A DNA stretch of 64,000 bases from Nonomuraea endophytica. Its GTDB lineage: Bacteria; Actinomycetota; Actinomycetes; Streptosporangiales; Streptosporangiaceae. The stretch spans positions 141,852 through 205,851 of the forward strand of contig NZ_JACHIN010000017.1 of assembly GCF_014203235.1 (NCBI RefSeq). Direction: 5' to 3'. Below are positions 16,677 to 25,553 of the stretch, piece after piece; position 1 is the first letter of the stretch, and each line of letters opens with the position of its first letter. The notes beneath the pieces are model-generated. The model was not told the origin of the DNA. It saw nothing but the letters and a program-made list of their open reading frames with translations, and did no database searches. The translations under genes were made by a program, and so were the position numbers.

Positions 16677-17790
16677 TGCGGAAACCCTGCCAGTGGACCG
16701 GCATCGGGTCGGCGTCCTCGTCCCTGGCGACGTGGTGGTAGCCGACGTTCACCCAGATCACCGGGTCCTTGACGCGCTCGCGGCCGGCGTACTGGTCGAC
16801 GGACTTGCCGCATCTGGGAGCCACGTTGTAGGTGGCCAGGCGCTCACAGGAGCGGTACTGGGTCACGTAGAGGTCGGCGCGGGTGAACGCCTCGTCCGAC
16901 GGGCCGCGGTACTGCGCGCTGTCGGAGTTGTTGATCTCCCAGCTGACCGGGTGCCGATCGGTGTTGCGCACCTTCGGATCGACCACGCGCCACCAGCGCA
17001 TCCGCTGGTTGACCGCCTTGGTCTCGCGGCGTAGCACGGTCCGCTTCAGCGCCCGCTTCTTCGTCTTGTTTCCCGCGAAGTCGTACTGCTCCACGACGTC
17101 GCGGGAGGCGCCCTGGATGTCGAAGTCCATCCGCCAGAACACGTTGTGGCTGTGGGACTCCTCGAAATGCCTGCTGCCCACCCCGATCGGCCAGCCGTGC
17201 TTGGGCGCCGTCGTCGTGCCCGCCAGCGAGCCGGTCGCGCCCACGCGCGGCGTGATCGAGCCGTCGTCGCCGAACACGAACTCGGCGATGTACGTATACC
17301 AGCCCACCTGGTAGGCCGACAGCACGACGAGCTCGCGTCCCTGCTTCGACCTGCGCAGATCCGGGTCGCCGAAGCCGTCCTTGAGGTAGGCGTGGCCGCG
17401 CGGCCTGGTCGTCACGCACACCACCTGCTTGCGCCGTTCGCCGCCAGGACAGTCGGCGTCGGTGAGCGGGATCGCCGCCGAGCCCAGCGAGCCGATGTCG
17501 TGGTAGCGGGGCTCGCCCGAGTCGTACGGCACGTGGATCTGCGCCAGCGCCGCGCTCCGCAGCACGCTCACGGCCGGCGAGCCCTTGGGCACGTACGTGA
17601 CCCGGTTGAGCGTCAGCCCCTCGATCGTGCGCATCTCCCAGCACAGCTGCCAGCGCGCCCCGCTGGGAAGCTCCTGGTCGACCAGGTACGGCGAGCCGCA
17701 CGGACGCTCCGCGGAAGCAGCGCCGGAGGCGAGGGGTGTGACGGAACCGGCGGCGGCCACGAAGACCGCCAGAGCGAGTTGCAGGAACAA
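16639..17790 (-). CDS. Copper amine oxidase-like catalytic subunit with altered cofactor motif
   Basis: A 383-aa secreted protein; signal peptide about 1-27 (LASGAASA). It matches only the catalytic domain of copper amine oxidases, which oxidise primary amines to aldehydes. The copper ligands are present (His213, His215 in SHSHNVF; His353 in NVGYHHVARDED), and Asp98 is in the place of the catalytic base. The cofactor tyrosine is Tyr165, but the invariant Asn-Tyr-Asp/Glu around it reads Trp-Tyr-Thr (VGWYTY). The TTG start at 17790 is one base after the stop of the partner gene and eight bases after GGAG. It forms a two-gene unit with 17792-18445, which supplies the missing N-terminal domain. 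Whether topaquinone can form is open. Confidence 0.75.
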   Translation of the reverse strand: MFLQLALAVFVAAAGSVTPLASGAASAERPCGSPYLVDQELPSGARWQLCWEMRTIEGLTLNRVTYVPKGSPAVSVLRSAALAQIHVPYDSGEPRYHDIGSLGSAAIPLTDADCPGGERRKQVVCVTTRPRGHAYLKDGFGDPDLRRSKQGRELVVLSAYQVGWYTYIAEFVFGDDGSITPRVGATGSLAGTTTAPKHGWPIGVGSRHFEESHSHNVFWRMDFDIQGASRDVVEQYDFAGNKTKKRALKRTVLRRETKAVNQRMRWWRVVDPKVRNTDRHPVSWEINNSDSAQYRGPSDEAFTRADLYVTQYRSCERLATYNVAPRCGKSVDQYAGRERVKDPVIWVNVGYHHVARDEDADPMPVHWQGFRITPRDVTANNPH

Positions 17791-17791
17791 G

Positions 17792-18445
17792 TCACCACTC
17801 CAGGGTGTGAACCTTCTTGGCGGACAGGTCGATGACGATGCGGCTGGTGTCGAGGTGCTTGCCGTCGGGCAGCCGGACGAACAGCCGCACGCACCGGTGG
17901 GTGGCGCACGGCCCGCCGGGCTGGGAGTAGATGAGCCCGCGCAGCCCCAGGTCGGCGGCCGAGCGCAGCTCGCGACCCGCGGCATTGGCGTAGGCGCGCC
18001 GCACGCCCCTGCCGAGCTTGGGGTGGGCCAGCAGCAGCTCGGCGGCGGTGGTCTCCTCGCGGCGCGAGGGCGGCGGCTGCACGCCCTTGCCCCGGGTCTC
18101 CCTGACGATCTTGTTGTCGCCGAGGTCGACCGTGCGCACGATGAGCGAGTCGTCGGCGTAGTCGTAGAGGTAGGCCTCCGCCCTGCGGTCGTCCTCGGCC
18201 TTGTCGTCGTCGCGCTCGACGTAGAGCAGTTCGACGCGGCCGGCCTTCATGTGCTCCTGGGAGGGCCCGGTCGCGATCGTGCCCGCGCGGCTGATCTCGC
18301 CGGGGGTCAGCGGATCGCCCGGCGAGGGCGCCGTCCGCGCGGTCCGCGCGGCTTCCGGGGCGTCTTCACCGGTGAGCAGTACGGCCGCGCCGGCGAACAG
18401 CGAGACTCCGGTGGCCGCGGCCGCCACCACAACAACGCGCCGCAT
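17792..18445 (-). CDS. Copper amine oxidase N-terminal (N2/N3)-like subunit
   Basis: A 217-aa protein with an N-terminal membrane or signal segment (about 2-24) and an exported body. From residue 43, DPLTPGEISRAGTIA, then VDLGDNKIVRETRGKGVQPP and a following helix, resemble the N2/N3 domains that precede the catalytic domain in one-piece copper amine oxidases. The gene ends two bases before the TTG of the catalytic half, on the same strand. ATG 18445 has GGAGG four bases upstream. I infer that the two products form one enzyme-like complex outside the membrane; the alternative is a stand-alone sensor. Confidence 0.65.
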   Translation of the reverse strand: MRRVVVVAAAATGVSLFAGAAVLLTGEDAPEAARTARTAPSPGDPLTPGEISRAGTIATGPSQEHMKAGRVELLYVERDDDKAEDDRRAEAYLYDYADDSLIVRTVDLGDNKIVRETRGKGVQPPPSRREETTAAELLLAHPKLGRGVRRAYANAAGRELRSAADLGLRGLIYSQPGGPCATHRCVRLFVRLPDGKHLDTSRIVIDLSAKKVHTLEW

Positions 18446-18531
18446 GCCGCCTCCTTTACCCTTCGTTAGACAATGCCTACGAAGAGTAGTGGTTTGTGGT
18501 GTAGTCCCGGCCGGCAATCGCCGATATCAGG

Positions 18532-18560
18532 TTGACCTCAAGTCGAGTCGAGCTTTTATC
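18532..18560 (+). promoter_or_regulatory. Promoter for a leaderless efflux-pump transcript
   Basis: TTGACC (18532-18537), a 17-base spacer, and TTTATC (18555-18560). The ATG at 18571 begins 11 bases past the -10 and has no ribosome site, so the message likely starts at or next to the start codon. Confidence 0.5.
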
Positions 18561-18570
18561 GTCCCTTTGC

Positions 18571-20193
18571 ATGAACACGAAACGTGCTGGTCGTCGTGAG
18601 TGGACCGGTCTTGCGGTCCTCATCCTGCCGACCCTGCTGATCTCCATTGACGTCTCCGTCCTGCACCTGGCCGTCCCGGCGCTGACCGAGGACCTGCGGC
18701 CCAGCGCCGCCCAGCTTTTGTGGATCAACGACATCTACGGCTTCCTCATCGCCGGCTTTCTGATCACGATGGGCAACATCGGCGACCGGATCGGCCGCCG
18801 CAAACTGCTGCTGATCGGCGGGGCCGCCTTCGCCGCGGCCTCCGTGGTGGCCGCCTACGCGCCCAGCGCCGAGTTGCTCATCGCCGCGCGCGCCCTGCTC
18901 GGCGTCGCCGGCGCCACGCTGATGCCCTCGACGTTGTCGCTGATCAGGAACATGTTCCATGACCCGGCGCAGCGGACCACCGCGATCAGCTTGTGGATGA
19001 CCGGCTTCACCGCGGGCATGGTGCTCGGGCCCGTCGTCGGCGGGGCGTTGCTGGAGAACTTCTGGTGGGGTTCGGCGTTCCTGCTGGGCGTGCCGGTCAT
19101 GGTGATCCTGCTGGTCGCCGGGCCGTTGCTGCTGCCCGAATACCGCGCGCCGAGCAGTGGCCGCGTCGACCTGGCCAGCGTGGTGCTCTCCGTCGCCGCC
19201 GTGCTCCTGGCCATCTACGGGGTCAAGGAGATCGCCACGCACGGCCCCACCTGGCCGGCCGCCGTCACCCTCGTCGCGGGACTGGCCCTGGTCTTCGTGT
19301 TCATCCGCAGGCAGCGCGGGCTCGCCGACCCGCTGCTGGACATGAAGCTGTTCGCCGAGCGCCGGTTCAGCGCCGCGCTCGGGACGCTGATGCTCGTCAT
19401 CCTGATCGGCCCGCCGCTGGGCCTGCTGGCCGGGCAGTACCTGCAGCTCGTCGAGGGCCTTTCCCCGCTGCAGGCGGGGCTCTGGGCGCTGCCGCCGAGC
19501 GTCGCCGTGATCATCGGCTTCATGGTCGCGCCGGTGCTGACCAGGAGGATCCGTCCCGGGTACGTGGCCGGTGGCGGGCTGGTCGTCGGCGCCGTCGGAG
19601 TCGCCCTGCTCACCCAGGTGGAGGCGGGCGGCGGTGTGACGCTCCTGGTCGGCGGCCAGGTGCTGTTCTTCCTGGGCGCCTCGCCGCTGCTGGTCGTCGG
19701 CACCGACCTGGTCGTGGGGGCCGCGCCGCCGGAGCAGTCCGGCTCGGCCGCCGCGCTGTCGGAGACCGGCCAGGAGTTCGGCGGCGCGCTGGGGCTGGCC
19801 ATCTTCGGCAGCCTGGCCGCCGCCGTCTACCAGGGCAGCCTGGAACTGCCCGACGGCGTGTCCCGGCAGGCCGCGCTCGACACGCTGGGCGGGGCCCTGT
19901 CGGCCGCGCAGGACCTCCCCGCTGCCGCCGGGAGCGCGCTGGCGAACGCCGCCCGCGAGGCGTTCACCACCAGCGTCAACGTCGCCGCCGGTGCCGGGGT
20001 CGTGCTCCTGCTGGCCGCCGCTCTGTTGTCGGCCGTGGCCCTGCGCATGGTCCCGCCGACGGGCACTCGGCCGGAGCCCGCCCCGGACGAGCACCCCGTT
20101 TCGGACGATCAGCCCGCCCCGGACGATCAGCCCGCCCCGGACAAGCAGCCCGTTTCGGACAAGCAGCCCGTTTCGGATCAGGTGGCCCGGTAG
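18571..20193 (+). CDS. MFS drug-efflux transporter, DHA2 (14-helix) family
   Basis: A 540-aa inner-membrane antiporter of the EmrB/QacA type. It carries motif A GDRIGRRKLL (about 71-80) and motif C GFTAGMVLGPVVGG (about 145-158), and enough hydrophobic stretches for 14 helices. The cytosolic tail ends in five 6-residue repeats (PVSDDQ, PAPDDQ, PAPDKQ, PVSDKQ and a last PVSDQ). The start has no Shine-Dalgarno, but a promoter is placed for leaderless translation. Its end overlaps the regulator gene at 20178-23294 by 16 bases, tail to tail. The AfsR-like neighbour may control it, though they face each other. The exported compound is unknown. Confidence 0.9.
   Translation: MNTKRAGRREWTGLAVLILPTLLISIDVSVLHLAVPALTEDLRPSAAQLLWINDIYGFLIAGFLITMGNIGDRIGRRKLLLIGGAAFAAASVVAAYAPSAELLIAARALLGVAGATLMPSTLSLIRNMFHDPAQRTTAISLWMTGFTAGMVLGPVVGGALLENFWWGSAFLLGVPVMVILLVAGPLLLPEYRAPSSGRVDLASVVLSVAAVLLAIYGVKEIATHGPTWPAAVTLVAGLALVFVFIRRQRGLADPLLDMKLFAERRFSAALGTLMLVILIGPPLGLLAGQYLQLVEGLSPLQAGLWALPPSVAVIIGFMVAPVLTRRIRPGYVAGGGLVVGAVGVALLTQVEAGGGVTLLVGGQVLFFLGASPLLVVGTDLVVGAAPPEQSGSAAALSETGQEFGGALGLAIFGSLAAAVYQGSLELPDGVSRQAALDTLGGALSAAQDLPAAAGSALANAAREAFTTSVNVAAGAGVVLLLAAALLSAVALRMVPPTGTRPEPAPDEHPVSDDQPAPDDQPAPDKQPVSDKQPVSDQVAR
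20095..20178. repeat. 18-bp tandem repeats in the efflux-pump tail
   Basis: About four and a half copies of an 18-bp unit (CCCGTTTCGGACGATCAG and its CCCGCCCCGGACGATCAG variant) encode the acidic repeated C-terminus. The copies differ at few positions, indicating recent expansion. Confidence 0.75.
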
Positions 20194-23100
20194 GCCAGGT
20201 CGAGGGCGTCGGACAGAGGCAGGGCGGCCCCCCGGGCACGGGCCGACATATAGGGCTGCTCGCCCAGCCCCGCCAGCGCGTGGGCGGCGATCCGGTCCAC
20301 GTCGCCCCGCTCGCCCGGCGGCAACGGCGCCCCGGACCCCTCCCGCAGCGCGGTCGCCTGTCCGAGCAGCGCCGCCGCCTCCTCATGCCGTCCCTGGAGC
20401 GCCCTGGCCCCGGCCACGCCCTCCAGGGACAGCGCGATCGCCCGGGGATCACCCACGGCCCGTGCCGCCGCCAGCCCGTCGAGATGCGAGGCCACCGCGA
20501 CGTCCGCATGCACCAGCGCGGCAGCAGGCCGATCAACCCCGAAACCCGAGCTGTCCTGGCCTGTTGTGGCGGTCAGGATGGCGTGGCCGCGTAGTTCGGC
20601 GATGAAGCCGAGCTCGGCCAGGATCAGCGCCGCCCCCGGCTCGCCGGCCACCTCGCGCACCCAGCCCAGCCAGCGCCGCAGGTGCCGCTCGGCGTCGTCC
20701 AGCCGCCCCTGCCGCCGGGCCGACAGCGCCAGCCCGACCTCCGCGTCCTCCTCCGCCGGCCGGTTGGCCTGCTCGACCGCGCGCCTGCGGGAACGTTCGT
20801 GGTAGTCGTCGGCCAGCGCGTAGTCGCCCTCCAGCAGCGCGATCCGCCCGAGCTTGGACAGGATCGAGGTGACGTCGCTCCACAACCCGAGCTCCTCGGC
20901 CACCCGCAGCCCCTCGCGCCGCAGTTCGGCCGCCCGCGCGTAGTCGCCGACGATCTCGGCCAGCGAGCTGAGCACCTCGGCGGCCCGGGTCTGCCCCCAC
21001 CGGTCACCGGCGAGCTTGAACAGCTCCAGGCTCCGCTCGGCGTCGGCCCGCAGCTCGGCCAGTTCGCCGCGCATCATCGCCCGTTTGGCCCGCACGCTGA
21101 GCGCCGCCGCCTCGCCCCACGCGTCGCCGATCTCCACGAACGTCGCCAGCGCCGGGCCGATCAGCGAGTCGCTGCACTCCGGGCTCTCGAACCCGAACAG
21201 CGCCATCCCCAGGAACCACCCCAGCCTGGCCCGTCGCCCGGGATCGTCGATCTTGCCCAGCTCGGCCGGATCGAGGTCGACGGGATCGCCCATCGACAGC
21301 GCCACCCCGGCCCACCACATCCGCGTCTCCGGCTCCTCGGCCAGCGACAGCGCCGTCTCCAGCGACCGGCGCGCCTCGCCCAGCCGGCCGCGCAGCACCC
21401 AATACCAGGCCAGCGCCCGCACCAGCCGGTGCGCCTGCTCAGCCAGCCCCGTCGCGGCCGCGGTGTCGAGCGCCGCGCGCAGGTTGGCGGCCTCGGTGTC
21501 GAGCGTGTCGAGCCAGCGCTGCTGGTCATGCCCGCGCAGGTGAGGTTCGGCCCGCTCGGCCAGTGCGACGTGGTGGTCGAGATGGCGCCGGCGTACCCGG
21601 TCGGACTCGCCCGCCTCCGCCAGCCGTTCGGCCGAGTAGGCGGCGACGGACTCCAGCAGCCGGAACCGCGCCCCGCCCACCACGAGCGAGCGGTCGACCA
21701 GCCTGGCCAGCAGGTCGAGCACGTCGTGGCCGGGCTCGGCGCACACCTGCTCCGCCGCCTCCAGCGTGCACCCGTCAGCGTGTACGGCCAGCCTGCGCAA
21801 CACCAGCCGCTCCGGCTCCGTCAGCAGGTCCCAGCTCCAGTCGATCATCGCCCGGAGCGTCCGCTGCCGCTCGGGCGCGTCCCGCATGCCGTTGCTGAGC
21901 AGCCGGAACCGGTCGTCCAGCCGGTCGGCGAGCCGGCGCGGTGACAGAGCGCGCGCCCGCGCGGCGGCCAGCTCGACCGCCAGCGGGATCCCGTCGAGGC
22001 GGGCGCAGATCTCGGCCACCGCGGCGTCGCCAGCCAGCCCGCCGCCCGCGCGCACGCTGAACAGCTCGATCGCCGCCTCCGGCGCGAGCGGCGGCACGCT
22101 CCAGGCGCTCTCGCCGCTGACCCGCAGCGTCTCCTGGCTGGTGGCCAGCACGCGCAGCTCCGGCGCGGCCTGCAACAGGCGGCGGGTCAGCGGCGCGACC
22201 TGCTCGACCACGTGCTCGCAGTTGTCCAGGACGAGCAGGGCGCGCTTGCCGGCCAGGGCGGCGGCGACCCGGTGGGCGACGGACTCGTGCCCGTGGTCGG
22301 GCAGCCCGAGCACCTCGCCCACGATCGCCGCAACGCACCGGTCGTCGCGCAGCGGGCGCACGGGCGCGAGCTCCACCAGCCAGGTGCCGTCGGGGAAGGA
22401 CTGGGCCGAGGCGGCGGCAGCGGCCAGGGCCAGCCGGGTCTTGCCGACGCCGCCGGGACCGGTGAGCGTGACCAGGCGGTTGTCGGCCAGCAGCGCTCGC
22501 ACCTCGGCCACCGCGCCGTCGCGGCCGATGAGGTCGGTGAGCGGCGCGGGCAGGTTGCTCTGGGCGCGCGCGGGCGCCTGCAGGGCCGGGTCCTGGCGCA
22601 GGATCCGGGCGTGCAGGTCGGCGAGCTCGGGTGACGGGTCGAGGCCCAGCTCTTCGGCCAGGCGTTCGCGCAGGTCGGCGTAGGCGGCCAGGGCCTCGCT
22701 CTGGCGGCCCTGCCGGTAGAGGGCGCGGATGTGCGCGGCGCGCAGCCGTTCGCGCAGGGGGTGTTCGGCGACCAGGTCGGCGACCTCGACCGGCTCGCCC
22801 AGGGTCAGCCGCAGCTCGGCCAGCTCTTCCAGCGCGGACAGGCGCTGCTCCTCCAGCTTGGCCGCCGCCGGGCGCACCACGTCGTGGTCGGACTGACCGG
22901 CGAAGGCGGGCCCGCGCCAGAGGCCGAGCGCCTGGACCAGCGTGTCGGCACGGGCCCTGGCGTCGGGGGTGGGCGCGGCGAGCAGCGCCTGGAAACGTTC
23001 GGCGTCGACGGCGGCGGCGGGCACGTCGAGCACGTATCCGGCGGCGCGGAACTTGATCGCGTCGCGGTCGGCCAGCGCCCCGCGCAGCTGGGAGACCTTC

Positions 23101-23294
23101 ACCCGCAGCGCGGCGAGGGCGTCACGCGGCGGCCGCCCGCCCCACAGCTCCTCGACCAGCCGGTCGGCGGAGACCGGCCGCCCGCGATGCACCAGCAGCC
23201 CCGCCAGCAGCAGCCGGACCTTCGCCTCCCGCACCGTGAGCGGCTCCCCGGCGGCCCCCCACACCTCCAGGGGCCCCAGCACCCCGAACCGCAT
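20178..23294 (-). CDS. AfsR/SARP-family transcriptional regulator (BTAD - NB-ARC - TPR)
   Basis: A 1038-aa cytosolic regulator. Residues about 1-95 are an OmpR-type winged helix, 96-240 the bacterial transcriptional activation domain, and 255-520 an NB-ARC ATPase with Walker A GPGGVGKT (279-286) and LLVLDNCEHV. The remainder is helical repeats of TPR type. This build is that of AfsR-like activators, which often govern secondary metabolism or efflux. ATG 23294 follows a GGGGGG tract. It diverges from the imine-reductase-like gene at 23353 (58-base gap) and faces the efflux pump. No biosynthetic core genes are near, so it more likely serves these two neighbours. Confidence 0.88.
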   Translation of the reverse strand: MRFGVLGPLEVWGAAGEPLTVREAKVRLLLAGLLVHRGRPVSADRLVEELWGGRPPRDALAALRVKVSQLRGALADRDAIKFRAAGYVLDVPAAAVDAERFQALLAAPTPDARARADTLVQALGLWRGPAFAGQSDHDVVRPAAAKLEEQRLSALEELAELRLTLGEPVEVADLVAEHPLRERLRAAHIRALYRQGRQSEALAAYADLRERLAEELGLDPSPELADLHARILRQDPALQAPARAQSNLPAPLTDLIGRDGAVAEVRALLADNRLVTLTGPGGVGKTRLALAAAAASAQSFPDGTWLVELAPVRPLRDDRCVAAIVGEVLGLPDHGHESVAHRVAAALAGKRALLVLDNCEHVVEQVAPLTRRLLQAAPELRVLATSQETLRVSGESAWSVPPLAPEAAIELFSVRAGGGLAGDAAVAEICARLDGIPLAVELAAARARALSPRRLADRLDDRFRLLSNGMRDAPERQRTLRAMIDWSWDLLTEPERLVLRRLAVHADGCTLEAAEQVCAEPGHDVLDLLARLVDRSLVVGGARFRLLESVAAYSAERLAEAGESDRVRRRHLDHHVALAERAEPHLRGHDQQRWLDTLDTEAANLRAALDTAAATGLAEQAHRLVRALAWYWVLRGRLGEARRSLETALSLAEEPETRMWWAGVALSMGDPVDLDPAELGKIDDPGRRARLGWFLGMALFGFESPECSDSLIGPALATFVEIGDAWGEAAALSVRAKRAMMRGELAELRADAERSLELFKLAGDRWGQTRAAEVLSSLAEIVGDYARAAELRREGLRVAEELGLWSDVTSILSKLGRIALLEGDYALADDYHERSRRRAVEQANRPAEEDAEVGLALSARRQGRLDDAERHLRRWLGWVREVAGEPGAALILAELGFIAELRGHAILTATTGQDSSGFGVDRPAAALVHADVAVASHLDGLAAARAVGDPRAIALSLEGVAGARALQGRHEEAAALLGQATALREGSGAPLPPGERGDVDRIAAHALAGLGEQPYMSARARGAALPLSDALDLAYRAT

Positions 23295-23352
23295 AATCCC
23301 CCCATAACTCGCTCAGAAGCCGACCATAACCCCACGCCAGCACGCTGGAGCC

Positions 23353-24213
23353 ATGACTGAGATTTCGATCGTCGGCCTGGGCCTCATGGGCACCGCGCTG
23401 GCCGGGACCCTGCTCAAGGCCGGGCATGAGGTCACCGTATGGAACCGCACCGACAGTAAGACGGAACCCCTGGTCGCGATGGGTGCCAGGCGCGCCGCGA
23501 ACCTCGCGGAGGCGGTCCGGCCGGGATCGCTGGTGATCGTGTGCGTCCTCGACTACGACACCGTCCACGGGCTGCTCGGGCAGACGGAGCTGCGGGGCGT
23601 GACGCTGGTCAACCTGACCAGCGGGCGGCCCGAGGAGGCCCGCCGTACCGCGGAGTGGGCGGAGGCGCGCGGGGCCGGCTACCTCGACGGCGGCGTGATG
23701 GCGGTTCCCCAGATGATCGGCGCGCCCGGCGCGCTGATCCTTTACAGCGGGTCCAGGGAGGTGTTCGACCGCTTCGCCGAGCCACTGGGTCAGCTGGCCG
23801 AAGCGCGGTTCGTGGACACGGACCCGGGGCTCGCGCCGTTGCTGGACATGGCCATGCTGACCGGTATGTACGGGCAGATCGCGGGCATCACGCAAGGGTT
23901 CGCGCTGGTGCGCTCGGCCGGTCTGCCGCTGCGGGACTTCGCCTCGACGCTGCTGGTGCCGTGGTTGCGCGCGATGGGTGAACTGGCGCACCGCTGGGCG
24001 GAGGAGGTCGACGCCGGGCAGTGGGGCACGGACGTGGCCAACCTGGGCGTGAACAAGGTCGCCCTCGACAGCATCGCGCTGGCCATGCGGGAGCAGGGCA
24101 TCGAGGGCAACCTGCTGGCGCCGTTCAAGCATCTGGTGGACAAGCGGGTCGCCGACGGGCACCAGGACCAGGGCCTGCAGAGCCTCGTCGAGGAGCTCCA
24201 CCCGGGCCGTTAG
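23353..24213 (+). CDS. NAD(P)-binding imine reductase / beta-hydroxyacid dehydrogenase-like protein
   Basis: A 286-aa Rossmann enzyme. The nucleotide loop is GLGLMGTALA (8-17), and WNRTDSKTEPL after the second strand (an Arg that favours NADPH). The central part (DGGVMAVPQMIG, then LLDMAMLTGMYG) resembles imine reductases, and the catalytic lysine typical of true beta-hydroxyacid dehydrogenases is not in place. Its substrate is unknown. It is divergent from the AfsR-like gene, a pairing compatible with regulation by it. The last four bases overlap the end of pep2 on the other strand. Confidence 0.8.
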   Translation: MTEISIVGLGLMGTALAGTLLKAGHEVTVWNRTDSKTEPLVAMGARRAANLAEAVRPGSLVIVCVLDYDTVHGLLGQTELRGVTLVNLTSGRPEEARRTAEWAEARGAGYLDGGVMAVPQMIGAPGALILYSGSREVFDRFAEPLGQLAEARFVDTDPGLAPLLDMAMLTGMYGQIAGITQGFALVRSAGLPLRDFASTLLVPWLRAMGELAHRWAEEVDAGQWGTDVANLGVNKVALDSIALAMREQGIEGNLLAPFKHLVDKRVADGHQDQGLQSLVEELHPGR

Positions 24214-25550
24214 CCGAAGGCGGCCAGCGGGATGGAGATCCAGGAGGGGCGGTTGCGCGCCTCGTAGACCACCTCGTAGACGGCCTTGCCCAGCTCGAAG
24301 GCGCGCAGCAGCGGCTCCTGAGTGGCGTCCAGGTTGCCGCCGCCGCTCTTGTACCCGGTCAGGAACGCCTCCCGGTTGTGCGCCGACCAGTCGGCGGCCC
24401 GGGGCTCCAGGCGGTCCGCCTCGGGGTGGCCGGCCAGCAGGTGGCGGGCGGCGTAGTCGAAGGAGCGCAGCATCCCGGCCACGTCGCGCAGCGGCGAGGA
24501 CAGGGCCTTGCGCTCGCCCAGCGGCTGGCCGGGCTCGCCCTCGAAGTCCAGGATGATCCACTCGGTGGTCGTGCGCATGACCTGGCCGAGGTGGTAGTCG
24601 CCGTGCACGCGCTGGATGGGCACCTCGACGGCCACCTCGTCCAGGTCCTGGAAGGCGGCCTCGATCGGCCCGGCGTGCTCGCGCAGCACCGGCACCTCGG
24701 CGACGGCCCGGCCCAGGCGGCGGCGGAAGTCCTCGGCCATGCGCTTGATCTCGTGCGGCTCCACGGTCGAGGTCGGGAAGGCGGCGGCCAGCTCCACGTG
24801 GATGCGCGCGGTTGCGGCGCCCAGCCGTTCCGCCTCGGCGGCGAAGTCGCCGCCCGCCTCGGCCGCGAGCACGCGCTCGCCGGACTCGGCCACGGGCTCG
24901 GGCATGGCGTACAGGTCGCGGACGCTGGCGAGGGCCAGGTCCCAGCCGTCGTTGGCGGTCGCGAGGAACTCCTGCATGATCGCGAACGTGGTCGCGGTCC
25001 CGTCGAGCTCACCCTCGATCCACCCGTACGGCTGCGCGATGTGCGGCGCGTTCCTGGCGGCCAGGGCCCGGACGATCTCCAGCTCCGGGTTCACGCCGGG
25101 GATGAGCCGCCGGAAGAGCTTGCAGATGTACGCGTCGCCGTACACCAGAGAGGTGTTGGACTGTTCGGCGCCCAGCACGAGGCTGCGCGGGGAGGTGTCG
25201 AGGGTGACGCCGGGGACGTGGCGCAGGCGCAGGCCGCCGGTGGAGGCGTCGCGGGCCATGCCGTCGAGCAGCCAGCCGGTGCGGTCGAAGTCGTGTGCCG
25301 CGTCGTAGTGGTATCTGCCGTCGATGACGCCTATCAGGGCATGCGACAGCCTTTCCGGGAGTTCGTCACGGATGCCGAGCAGGAGCTGGTAGCGCTCGCG
25401 GGAGCCGTCCTGCCAGACCGCGAAGATCACGTGCTGGAGTCCCGGCTCCAGCACGACGTCGGAGTCGACCGACACCGAGTCGATCGGGCGCCCCTTGCCG
25501 CCGAACCAGCGCTGCTGTGGTAGCCATGCGGCAAGGAGCTGCTCCAGCAC
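24210..25550 (-). CDS. pep2: Maltokinase
   Basis: A 446-aa kinase that phosphorylates maltose to maltose-1-phosphate, the substrate of GlgE. N-terminus LAAWLPQQRWFGGKGRP is typical of maltokinases. The catalytic loop is RVHGDYHLGQV near residue 317 and the metal-binding IILDFEGEPG near 337 stands in for DFG, as in aminoglycoside-phosphotransferase-fold kinases. GTG 25550 follows the treS stop by three bases, with GGAGGAG overlapping the end of treS. Last gene of the glgE-treS-pep2 operon; no glgB follows it, unlike in many relatives. Confidence 0.93.
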   Translation of the reverse strand: MLEQLLAAWLPQQRWFGGKGRPIDSVSVDSDVVLEPGLQHVIFAVWQDGSRERYQLLLGIRDELPERLSHALIGVIDGRYHYDAAHDFDRTGWLLDGMARDASTGGLRLRHVPGVTLDTSPRSLVLGAEQSNTSLVYGDAYICKLFRRLIPGVNPELEIVRALAARNAPHIAQPYGWIEGELDGTATTFAIMQEFLATANDGWDLALASVRDLYAMPEPVAESGERVLAAEAGGDFAAEAERLGAATARIHVELAAAFPTSTVEPHEIKRMAEDFRRRLGRAVAEVPVLREHAGPIEAAFQDLDEVAVEVPIQRVHGDYHLGQVMRTTTEWIILDFEGEPGQPLGERKALSSPLRDVAGMLRSFDYAARHLLAGHPEADRLEPRAADWSAHNREAFLTGYKSGGGNLDATQEPLLRAFELGKAVYEVVYEARNRPSWISIPLAAFG

Positions 25551-25553
25551 GTC

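Noticed and set aside
16639..17790. Frameshift artefact splitting one amine oxidase gene
   Set aside because: The downstream half has its own signal peptide and ribosome site, and the upstream half ends in a domain-like way, so two real genes are more likely.
18571..24213. Antibiotic biosynthetic cluster around the AfsR-like regulator and pump
   Set aside because: No polyketide, peptide synthetase, terpene or RiPP core enzyme within the window.
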